The position numbers and the translations under genes were made by a program. Positions 19,717-29,708 of a stretch of 64,000 nt of DNA are shown here, in pieces. Position 1 is the stretch's first letter. Every line of letters begins with the position of its first letter. This DNA is from Isoetes taiwanensis. Its lineage: Eukaryota; Streptophyta; Lycopodiopsida; Isoetales; Isoetaceae. The DNA is taken from contig JAJEKV010000042.1 of NCBI GenBank assembly GCA_021234155.1, forward strand, positions 1,137,742-1,201,741, written 5' to 3'. Under the pieces are notes generated by a model. It ran no database searches, was not told the origin of the DNA, and was given only the letters and a program-made list of their open reading frames with translations.

Positions 19717-20127
19717 AGTTCCGCGCCTGATTGGAAAACTATTTTTTCGTTCCAAACGACAATCTTTCTGAATTATTGTTCGAAGTGAACAGTTCAAACA
19801 AGGTGGCTTAGGAGTGTGTTATCCAAATTGTGGCAACCCTTTTAACCTCATCATCTATTACTTTAATTATATTGTCGTAAGTAACAAAGATCGTGTTGCC
19901 ATAATAACATGGCATTTTAGGCAATTAACATGATTTCCGATGACGCTTGTGCTAGAAAGATTTAAAGCATCAAAGGAGGACATTAGCACAAAGGATCAAG
20001 CATGGAAACACTTGAAGAGCTATGTAGATATGCAACATATTGCCTTGAATTGAAAGAAACGTGATTCAAAGTTTGGAAGACCCCAAAGTCAAAGTTTGGA
20101 AGACCCTTGACCATCCACCCTAACTCT
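19717..20127. other. upstream region of the NQR-like gene
   Basis: No coding sequence recognised. A CCAATCAG sequence lies 11-19 bp before the ATG on the minus strand, within the expected leader. A 20-bp block CAAAGTTTGGAAGACCC occurs twice near 20066 and 20091. Confidence 0.4.
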
Positions 20128-20132
20128 GAGGC

Positions 20133-20140
20133 TATAAATA
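20133..20140 (+). promoter_or_regulatory. TATA box of an unassigned plus-strand transcript or LTR
   Basis: TATAAATA followed by GGGCAAGAACCCTAAAGTC resembles LTR U3/R junctions in plants. No LTR ends could be set. The short ORF after it (20166-20366) has no recognisable domain. Confidence 0.3.
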
Positions 20141-20677
20141 GGGCAAGAACCCTAAAGTCACTTTTTTGGGTTCTCGCAGCAATTCTTGGGAGAGGGGTCT
20201 CACGTGGCCAGAACAGGGCAATGCCAGGTGGAAGGAGACTCGCAACAGATGCCAAGCTTGCAACACCACAGCGCTAGCATCACATCACTTTTCAAGGCTC
20301 TCTGAGATGGAAGCATCCCAAGGTCTGGGCGCAAGTCAAGGATCAGATGGGCAGTCGTTTGGGTGATATTGTAGGCTTAATTGATATATTAAGCTAGATT
20401 GCCATATAGTTAATGGGACTGCCCATTAAATACTAATTATCTATTTTTACGTATGATTGGGATAGGTAAGTTAGAGCTATTGTTCTATATTGTTTGTTAT
20501 GATGATCATGGATGCTCTCATTGCTTGCACTTGTGCTTGGGGAAGGGCATTAGAGACCTAAGAGTTATGTGTAGATATGCCTCTAGTGAATAACCGCATT
20601 AAATTCGGCCTCTACATCGCAGGCAAAGGGGATTGATTATTTTACAAGCGAGGACTTGTCTGAGTGTAGTTGGTCTC

Positions 20678-21780
20678 TGTGGCGTTCCAGCATAATATAC
20701 GATATGAATATGTATATTATCCTGCCACGTCACTCGTACATATTGCCTTGACGACATGTACTTGGAAACCGTAAAGGGTTGCACCCTAGGGGGCAACTTC
20801 TTACGATTGCACATACATGCCTTAAATGTGCATTTAACCCCTTTTGCCACATGGCAAAACCCCACATGACCTTTTAGCCCTAACCCTAAAAGGGTCATGT
20901 AAACGGAACCAAAAAGGGAAACCCAAAACCTTTTCCTGTTTCGCATTCCAGCTTCCAAGAGCTATTCCGGCCAAGTGCGCGCCATTCCGCATTGCCAAAC
21001 GCCACCAACCCGGCTTTGCACAACAGACCTTCCGAATTCAATCGCCTTCAGCCCGAACAGGTGCATGGACGCTTTTTGAGGAGATGGAGCAAGCCAAGGA
21101 TCAGGTAAGTAGCTATTCTGTTGTGCAATGCCGACTTCCAGTCTGGCAATAAGCTGGATTAGTATGTTAGATTAGCCTTAGAGAACTTATAAATTCTGAG
21201 ATCACAAGCCCTAATAAAGGAACCTAACCATATATGTTTAGGTAGATAGATCAGATGTTATTCTATATTTCAATTCTATGGATGATGATGTTCTATGCTA
21301 GGCGCACTCCTATGTATTGGGAAGGGGAGTAGGGACCTTGAAAACCTTAGTAGATGAGCCTGTGCATAAGAGCCCGCCTGGCTGTTGGTGGCGGGGCTAG
21401 ACCGGCAGATAAGGAGGACATGTCCCATTACAGATTGAGCCCTCTGGTGTGTAAAGCCTACCGGGGATTTTAGCGGGCTAGGCCTAATGGTTTGCCACCG
21501 AGTGTGGGCAAGGCATGGGCTCGACACCTCTTGGGCGATGCATTACCTTCAACAGGGTTCAAGTCGTAGATGAGCAATGGCTCTAGCCACCTGTATGGGC
21601 ATGCGTACCCAGGACTGGGGAGATGCAACCCAGGAATAGCCCCCTTGGCTATGCACCCGACAGGCTACGGTCAAGTCCCAAGACTTATCAGCCTATTCTG
21701 CAAAGTATGCACAGGAGGGGCAGATGGAGCGGACTATCCAATGACCATGTCCTATGCCAGCTAAGTCCATTGTTATGAAC
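20678..21780 (+). mobile_element. decayed long LTR (Gypsy family of 50240-51784)
   Basis: It begins TGTGGCGTTCCAG, parallel to TGTAACGTTCCAA at 50240. It shares GGGCTAGGCCTRAT, GGGCTCGACACCTCTTGGG-like text and GCAAAGTRTGCACAGGAGGGG in the same order as the LTR at 50240-51784. No coding region follows that I can assign to this element; the right end is approximate. Confidence 0.5.
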
Positions 21781-22429
21781 TCTGTCTGCATTGACTTCTG
21801 AAGACCCAAACCATCGGTCGATCCCCATGAGTCTTGGGTAGGATTTCCCTTATATTGATGTTACTGATGTTGTTACAGATGTTATGTTATGATGAACCAC
21901 CCTTCGAGCTGGAACTATGTATATTTGATCTCATGTCCTCATGTTTATTCTCCGCGTGTTGGATTTGGCACAACCCACTTTGGTATGTCTGGGATCAACT
22001 GGCATCTCCATGGAAGTCACTGCTCTGGATGCAGATCATTGCCCTGGTAACCGTCTTCTTTGCATTTTAAATTCAAGAAAGTAAGTATTGTTTCTACTCT
22101 CTGTAATTCTTAAATTAGATTGGAGTTGAATGAGATTCGTGAAAAATTCTTGAGGTAAAAAAAGGAGTAACTGCTATTGCAATTGCACCTTGCGTTGTAA
22201 TTTCAAGGACATATTTCTGAACGATTCAATGGAAATTATTCTCTTTACTCACCCTTCTGGAGTTCTCAAATCTGAATGTTTGTAGCCTTCTGTTTTACTA
22301 AATGAAATGGACATGTGAAAAAACTTAATGTATTGTTTTAGATTGAAGTTGAATGAATTTGTCAAAAAGCCTTGAAGTAGAAAAAGAAGAAATTGCTTGT
22401 TTAAATTGAAGCTAAACGGAGTTGTGAAA
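21781..22429. other. no recognised gene
   Basis: AT-rich sequence. A 78-codon hydrophobic ORF at 21834-22070 has no family motif, and I do not support it as a gene. Confidence 0.4.
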
Positions 22430-22672
22430 TAGAAAGAAAGAAAAAGAAATTACTTTAATGTTTACAGAAGACCACTTGGGTCTATGACACCAAATATACA
22501 TTAATCATCTACAGCTAGAGGCGCATTTGCAGCCTCCTAGAGATTGCATAAAAATGAAAAAAAAAGAAAAACTAAGACGATGAAATCAGGAAACTTTTGT
22601 CTTCTTCTTGGCCAGGGGCTGAAAGTATAAAGTGATGTCAGACTTGTTTTCTCTTTTAAAGGACTGCTATAG
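22430..22672 (-). mobile_element. LINE 3' end fragment, copy 3
   Basis: Only the 3' UTR of the LINE family: GAAACTTTTGTCTTCTT, CAGCTAGAGGCGCATTTGCAG and an AAAG-rich tail at the low-coordinate end. It matches 14251-14490 and, inverted, 4265-4500. Strong 5' truncation is typical of target-primed reverse transcription. Confidence 0.7.
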
Positions 22673-22744
22673 AGGAGGTGTTAAATCTACTAAAATATTC
22701 TTTGAAATGATCGCGGGGAGTCAGAACGTATCTGTTTAGGGGTG

Positions 22745-24140
22745 ATTTTGGTTGTATCATGCACACCGGGATTTTATTTGGGAGAATGTTGATCATTTGA
22801 ACCCAAGATTTAAGCCGATTAAGGAATTAGTGGATGGAATCCAAGTTGACTGTCTTTATCGGATAACACTTTTCGCCACCCTTCCTTTAGATTCCCTTCC
22901 CGGTAAAAGCATCAATGCAGGTATTTTAAAATTCCGTCCTTTACAAGCGGCATTTGTATATTCTACTTTAGTGCAATGAATGATGTAATTAATGATGTAA
23001 AAATTCTTAAGATGCTTTTCACATGCATTGATGTTCTTCAATGATGCCGGCGGTACTTGAAATTATCAATGCCTACACAGAGAAACGGCGTGGTGATTGG
23101 AGTAGATGATATAGGCAAAGAAGAACTGGCGATACACATTGCAAATACATTAACTACCAAGGTCATGAATGTAATATTTATATTTCTTTGGTCAACCGAA
23201 GTTATTAAGTGACGTGCATTCATGTTGTTTTTCTTACGAGATATGTGTTTGGTAGGAACGTTTGCAAACAATGCATCTCTTAGGTCATCACGAAATCTTC
23301 ACAACGGATGTGAAAGTTACACGCATTAGGGTTGTTCCACGGTATAGTGTGTCCATATCTTCTATGAAACGACTCAATGAGTTAAGGCCTACAATTGCCA
23401 TTCTCCCTATCGGCTTTTCACGCCTATCCAAACCCGAGTTTGCGGGTAGTCCAAAATTATGCTTTGGGAAGGCGGTGATCGTTTTGACACTTGCATGATC
23501 CCCGAAGAATATTTATACATTGCACCGTATTCTCTACATTCATGTTTTTAGAGTTAGAAGCATTTGTGGGGCTTATCAAAACGGGGTTTCAATTATTGGC
23601 ATTTCGGTCCCCCATCGCATATAACATAAGTCCTATTTATTATTTCTCACGGTACCTCCAACAAGTCGATTCAAGAAGATCTTATGGCTCGATGTAAATT
23701 TCCATTGCCGGTCAAATATTGAAACAACCAGATTGCAATCAAAAGTTCTGTTGAGGGGAAGCAATGGCAAAGAAACATGAGGAAGAGAGGCCAAGGTACG
23801 ACAATATGTTATTATTCGTTTCAGTCTTGAAGATAAGAAGAGCCGCAACGTTGAAAGGGAGGAGACCGGTGATGATCACTAGGGATCATCGCCCCGCAAC
23901 CATAGTCCCGGGCAATGGAGACCACTCTTAAAGCAAAGCAGATTATAGTCAAAAGACTTCTCAAGGAAAAGCTCGAGGCAAATGGAGGAAAAGTGAACCA
24001 AAGCAGAAAAGCTGTGATGCAAATGAACAAAACAAGGGTATCAACTGAATGGTGGACACTTCTTTACGCCCAACCAAGGCATCATCAACAAATGTGCACA
24101 TCATTCGCACCTTACTTGGATAGTAAATGCAACTCATAAG
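22745..24140 (+). pseudogene. possible exons of an unidentified plus-strand gene
   Basis: Protein-like stretches read in changing frames: FIWENVDHLNPRFKPIKELV (from 22752, ending at an AATGCAG/GTATTT donor), LEIINAYTEKRRGDWSR near 23050, then LAIHIANTLTTK in a shifted frame, and ERLQTMHLLGHHEIFTTDVK after a GGTAG acceptor at about 23255. I do not recognise a family. Position left of the CACTA-like terminus suggests a transposon gene; this is inference. Confidence 0.3.
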
Positions 24141-25453
24141 TGCAGACTTTGCTACGCTTGGGTCTATAAATCAAAAGGTGACCTATCAATTACAAGTCTT
24201 TGAAATGTTCGTACAGATCTTTCCTTATTTTCAAAATTACTGGAAATTACGGAAGGAGCTATTTGAACGACCTAAATAGCAGGCAAAATTGAAGCAGCAG
24301 TATTCTTAGAGTTGTAGTATGGTTAAATTTGTTGTTGTTTCGCCTATTCTGTTTTACTTATGTACTTTCAATATTCTAGTAAAAGGGATAGATAAATTGT
24401 ATTAGTAATCTAAGCTTTATGCCAACAACCCCTTTTTCTAAGCAATGTACACATGAGAGGACCTACATGTGTTGTCAAGGTTAGAGGCTTGATTAGAGGT
24501 TGTTGGATTCATGACTTTGTGTCTATAGTATCATTTTATTTTCACTTCCCTTCTCGAAAAGCGGATGTTAAATCCTAGTTTGGTTGAACATCCATGTTGT
24601 ACTATAGCTCTCATATCGTACTCTATGTTATTTCAAGCTTATAAGATTGATTATGAACATTATATATGGACCCATTAACTAACTCCGCATGCACAACCTT
24701 TTACATATCATGGTAAACAACTCCATATATAGTCACTAAGTAAGGTGGCCATGTTCCATTTCAATATGCTTGGAAATTTCATTTGCAAGGGTATTCCATC
24801 ATTCCCTCTAACTATAAGCTACAGATTATGCAAGTGATTACATCTCAAACTTGACTTGTAGGAATCCAACAAAACATCTAGACAATAAGTTATGACTCAA
24901 GCACTCTCACATCATATTGATACCATTCTTACACTATATCAATGAAATTCTAGATTAGCACTCTTGGTACCAGTCCAAACTTAAAATATAGAAACTGCAC
25001 CGCACCCCTGCATCAATGCTCATACATGACTATGATTCCTAAAGATGCGATTTCTAAGTCTTGGAATTGTTGTGGATGCTTTAGAAGATAAAAAAAAAAA
25101 AAAAAAAAAAAAGCAAACACACTCTCAGGCGACCAGAGGGCAACCCTCCGTGCGCAGCACCTTGTTATTGTTATTTATTAGTGATATTAAAGAAGTTTGT
25201 AACTAGATTTTTTTTTATTGTTATTTAATGATGATAAAGTAAGTTTTCAACGATTTAAGTATTGAGCACCCTAGAGACTCAGCATGGTGTTGGATTTGAT
25301 AAATCTGAAGTAAAGCGCAAGATGTTCGGCGTTTTGAGGTAATCATATACAAAATAAAATACCGATGCATTATGCTTTAGATGATTTGATGTTTTGGAAG
25401 TGTTTATACGTTGTTAGAGTTGAAACTCACATTTCAATTGTATGGGTTTGTAG
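24141..25453. other. no recognised gene; poly(A) tract
   Basis: No coding sequence supported. A run of about 22 A at 25090-25112 may mark an old retroposed tail. Confidence 0.4.
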
Positions 25454-25737
25454 GACACGACGTTATAGAATGAAGCAAAAACCTATGATGTCTTTGGAGA
25501 AGAATACTCCAAAGCCTAAACGAGCAAGTGGTGAGCTTTGGGAGTGGGCTATTAAAGAAGCCCAGTTGGATACGGCAGGAGATCAGAGACATGCACAACA
25601 AAAAGCTGCTGCGTAAGTCCTACAATTCCTTGATGTATCTTGGTGGTGAACTTACGTTTGCCACGAAATTTGTAACTTTCCTAACTTCTCTTCTTTTTCT
25701 TTTTCTTTTTCTTTTTCTTTTTCTTTTTTTTTTTTTT

Positions 25738-25768
<31 letters not shown>

Positions 25769-26188
25769 GAAGGGAAGGGGAGGCTCTATTATTCGAGTAT
25801 AAATAAAAGCTAACAAATTTTCTATATTGTTTCATTTTAGTACCAAAAATATGGGAAAGAGCCAACATTTGACCAAGCCCAATTCGCTAAAAGAATGTCT
25901 TTTGCTGAGTTGGAGCTTTATCTTGCTCGCCATAACACATGGCCCCTGCGCTGATCAAGAAGTAAGTTCATATGATATTATTTATGCAATGACATTGGTC
26001 CTCAATGTTTATTAATCATAATTCTTTTGCAGAGAATTATGGCGCGACTAGGCGGTGAAGGAGGGGGTGATATTGATGCTCCTAACGTAGATTCTGCTAA
26101 CGATAGCATTCCCCTTGGCCTAGAGGATGACGAGATACGCATGCATTCGGACTATTTTGATGGAGATGACGACAGGAGCAGTAGCTAA
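25454..26188 (+). CDS. 3' exons of an unidentified, possibly CACTA-encoded gene
   Basis: Three candidate exons, 25454-25612, 25841-25961 and 26033-26188, bounded by GTAG/G, GC/GTAAGT, TTTTAG/T, GAA/GTAAGT and TTTTGCAG/A. Exon 1 is basic (KNTPKPKRASGELWEWA) and exon 3 ends in an acidic tail, DYFDGDDDRSSS, before TAA. In exon 2 the frame dictated by splicing gives an unconvincing peptide, whereas another frame gives YGKEPTFDQAQFAKRMSFAE, so one-base errors or decay near both ends are likely. Intron 1 carries a retroposon tail. Function unknown. Confidence 0.35.
25686..25800 (-). repeat. CTTTTT/poly(T) tract, antisense retroposon tail
   Basis: (TTTTTC)n passing into about 60 T, then GAAGGGAAGGGGAGGCTCTATTATTCGAG. 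This is what the poly(A) end of an antisense LINE or SINE looks like. It lies in an intron of the candidate gene. The translated poly-Phe/poly-Lys ORFs are artefacts. Confidence 0.6.
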
Positions 26189-26289
26189 GCTGCATAAACT
26201 TGTTCAAACAGTTTAAACCATATTTTTCAGTGTATTCTTTTACTCTTGGATACTCATTCCCCTCCTCCCCTTTTTTTAATTCAAATTAT

Positions 26290-26595
26290 TTGCAATTGAC
26301 ACCCGTGACAATGAACTATGGGTACAATTAAGAGACTCGTGATGCGTGACAAATGTAAATACACGTGGTATAAAAATTAATTGGTGACGCGCGACAACTA
26401 TGATTATAATTTGTTACACGTCACAAATATTGCATTAGTAACACGTTACAGAATAATATTTTGTAACGTGTTACAAGTGGTTCTTCGTTGATAACCCGTC
26501 ACAAATCACCTTTTGTGGCGCACATAAAAAATATACTAATTAATGTATTTTCTGTTACAAAAAACGTTACAAACTATATTATATTCTATTAGTGA
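26290..26595 (+). mobile_element. right terminus of a CACTA-like (En/Spm) DNA transposon
   Basis: Read inward from 26595 on the minus strand the end is CACTAATAGAATATAATATAG, beginning with the CACTA signature. The next 250 bp hold repeated subterminal motifs of the TGTAACG, CACGTTACA, GTTACACGTCAC and CCCGTCACAAA kind in both orientations, as transposase-binding arrays of this superfamily do. No matching left terminus was found in the window. The flanking base 26596 is inside a Copia reverse transcriptase. Confidence 0.5.
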
Positions 26596-29101
26596 ATCTT
26601 TTTAACATGTTCGCAATGTGCCTACTATGTTTGAGTTTAAGAGTCTTCTTCTTCTCTCTATCCCTTACAACCTCAATGCCTAGAAATTGTTTCAGTTTAC
26701 CCAGGTCAGTCATTTTAAACCTGTTTTTGAGTATTTCCTTGCAGTGATTCAGACATCTCGTACTGCTTGCTGCCATGATGCAATCTTCTACATAGAGAGC
26801 TATGATGCTATATTCATCTCCTGATTTCTATCTATATAACTTGCCATCATTTCTCAACTTCTCAAATCCTTGTTGTCTGATATATTTGTCAATACAATTA
26901 TACCACTCCCTGGGGGTTTGTTTTAGTCCATACACGACCCTGCTTCCATATCATGTTTTTCCCTTCTTCAAACCCAGGTGGTTGTCTTAAGTATACAATC
27001 TCTTCCAATTTGGCATTTAGAAAAGTTGTTCTTACATCCATATGGTGTAACTCAAGGTCTAAAGCATTCCCTAAACTTAGCAACAATCCGAGGCTAGTTA
27101 GTTTAACAATAGAAGAGTATGTCTCATCATAGTCTTCCCCTTTCTTTTGAGTAAATCCCTGAGCCACTAGTCTTGCCTTGTATTTTTCCTTTCCTTCTGC
27201 ATCTGTTTTTATTTCAAACAACCACTTGCTTCCTATTATATTTTGGTCTCCAACATTCTCAATCAGGTCATATGTATGTGTATCCTTAAAGGAATCCAAT
27301 TCTTCTATCGTTGCATCCATCCATTTGATTTTATCAGCTGAGTTCATGGATTCATCAATAGTTTTGGGTATTGTGGTATCTTCCATAATACTGAGAATAT
27401 GATCATAGTTAGTATCTATTGCTTTTCCCTGTATCTGTTCTTCCATATTCATTAACATCTATTTTTGTGTCTTCATGCAATATTTCAACTTGACTCTTCC
27501 TTTTCTGCCTGTATTAATTTCAATGTCATTTCTTTCCCTATGAATGTGATCTGCCTCAGCCTCATCCACGTTTCAGAAATTGGGCCTTGCTCATTTTCAT
27601 ATTCTGAGATATCATCATCTGTATCCATATCTACATTGTTATTTATTTTTCCTCCTTCAATGTTTTCATTCTGAGAATCAGGCCTTGTTGTATCTTTTTT
27701 TAATTCTGCATTTCCCATCCTGTCTTTGTACAATATGCTCTCGTTAAAAGTAACATCTCTACTGATTATGATTTGCTTGCTAATTGAATTGTAGAGCCTG
27801 TATCCCTTCGATTCTTCATCATATCCTACCAAGTAGCATATTTCTGCTTTGTTATCTAGTTTCTTTCTAACCTCTGATGGCACATGAACATAGGCCAAAC
27901 ACCTATATGTTTTGAACCTTTCAAAGTTAAGATCTTTATCAATACTGAACCACAAATTCTCTGGTACATTACCTTTTAATATTGCAGTTGGAAGTTTGTT
28001 TTAATAAATGCAGCAGTCTTTAAGGTCTTCTCTTAGAGATAATTTGGCAGGCCACTGTGTTTGATCATAGATCTAACAACATCCATGAGAGTCTTGTTTT
28101 TCCTTTCTACAACTCCATTTTGTTGTGGATAGTACCTGCAAGTTAATTGTCTCCTTATTCTATTAGCAATGCAAAACTTTGAATTTAGACGATAAATATT
28201 CTCCACCTCGATCTGACCTTATGCATTTGAGCCTTTTATCTGTTTCCTTTTCCATTTCTGTCACATATTGTTTGAAAGCTTGAAGTGCTTGTGATTTCCT
28301 TTCTAAACAATATTTTTTGCATTTTTGACTATAGTCATCTATGAAGGTAATAAAATACCTTTTATTTGTTCTACTCCTCACATTTAAAAGGCCACAGAGG
28401 TCTGTGTGTACCAAATCAAGTACATTTTTTGCTCTACATTTGGATTTTTGAAATGGTAGTCTATTTGTTTTGCCTAGAATGCACCCTTCACACATAAACC
28501 CTTCTGATTTTATGTCCCTGCAGGGTACCCATCCTTTCTTTGCTAGAAATTTCAGGTTATTACAATGAGTGTGTGTTAACCTGTAATGCCATAATTCTGT
28601 TTCAGAAGTTGTTATACAGCTTATGCTTGTCTTAACAACATTTTCCATTTGAAACAAGTTGCCCATCCTTTTAGTAAAGAACTTCAGTTTATTTTCAAGA
28701 AAGATGCTACATCCTTTGGAGTCAAAATAAATTTTGTATCCCAAGTCAACAAGTTGACTAACGGAAATCAGATTTTTGATCAAAGTAGGAACACATAGAA
28801 CATTTCCTATGTCAACAATTTTTCCATCTAAGTCTATGAGCTGCAACAGGCCATTGCCTTCAGTAAATTGTATTTCTCCGTTTCCAAACTGTATTTTACT
28901 CCTTCGAGTTGTGCTGACTCTTTTTGAGAAAACATCATTTTATTTACCTCATTATCGTGTTCAGTTTCATGTTTTGATTCTTCTTCAACTTCCTTTGCAA
29001 TGTGTGTTCCAAGAGTTCTTCTCCCACCACGTCCCCTGGTCCAGCATACTTTCCACTTCTTGAATCTTTGCCCTTGCCTCTGCCCTTTGGAGTTGGACAC
29101 T
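26596..29101 (-). pseudogene. pol: old Copia pol (integrase and reverse transcriptase), 3' segment
   Basis: Minus-strand pieces in order: the linker after Gag (29101-28834); GAG-pre-integrase and integrase with CEGCILGK, HTDLCG and SDRGGEY (28846-28163); QQNGVVERKN in another frame near 28120; integrase C-terminus (27955-27485); RT (27458-26898) with KYKARLVAQGF; then YVED in place of YVDD near 26785 and KMTDLGKLKQFLGIE (26776-26600). Frameshifts and stops occur between the pieces. RNase H and both LTRs are missing: the left end stops at the CACTA-like terminus, and the right end continues at 40168 beyond the inserted Gypsy. Confidence 0.85.
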
Positions 29102-29696
29102 TGTTTGGGGTCTGGGTTCGGGAACTCCTGCAAGACAGCCCTCGGTGAGGACCCGTGGATCTAACAGGAGAATCCGGGGGACTATGTCACGCGGGATTTG
29201 CAAGAAGAAAACAAGAAGAAGAAAACAGAACAAAAGAGAACAATGAGAGGAAAATGATAAGCTTCCTTGATATCAATGATGAACATACATGAGCTCTCAC
29301 AATCGAGAGAAGACTGAACGGAGACAAGACTCAAAACTCATCTAAAAATCATGTGCTAGCTCTACTCATATATATAGTACAATGGCCTTTGGCCCAATAT
29401 AGACACCCTGACTGATCTCGGTGCCGACTCCTGGAAGGAGGCCTGATTTGCAGGAATGTTGGCGGTGCCTCTTGAAGTGCCTAGAACCACGCTGACGCTG
29501 ATGCAGGTGGTGACGGGTCATCACTTGTCGCGGCGCCTCTTGGTAGCGTGAACCCGGGCTTTGATCTGCGTGGTCCGGCCGCTTGGTCTCGGGCCGGGCC
29601 TTGGACGACTGACCCGTGCCTGTCTGTGGATCCTTGGACTTGACTTGGTCCGTCGTATGCATAAATAGTCCTGTACCAGGAGGCACAGGACTAACA
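29102..29696 (-). repeat. Tat-like Gypsy copy 1, 3' LTR
   Basis: 595 bp, TGTTAGTCCTGTGCC to CCCCAAACA on the minus strand; closely matches 39580-40167. Confidence 0.95.
29369..29378 (-). promoter_or_regulatory. LTR TATA box
   Basis: CTATATATAT on the minus strand (TACTATATATATGAGTAGAG), repeated at the same place in the 5' LTR near 39850 and in the plus-strand copy near 52290. Probable promoter of the genomic RNA. Confidence 0.65.
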
Positions 29697-29708
29697 CTCC
29701 CCCCCACC
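29697..29708 (-). other. Gypsy copy 1 polypurine tract
   Basis: GGTGGGGGGGAG on the minus strand, directly before the 3' LTR. Confidence 0.85.

Noticed and set aside
25620-25868. Lys-rich and Phe-rich ORFs
   Set aside because: They are translations of a (TTTTTC)n/poly(T) tract.
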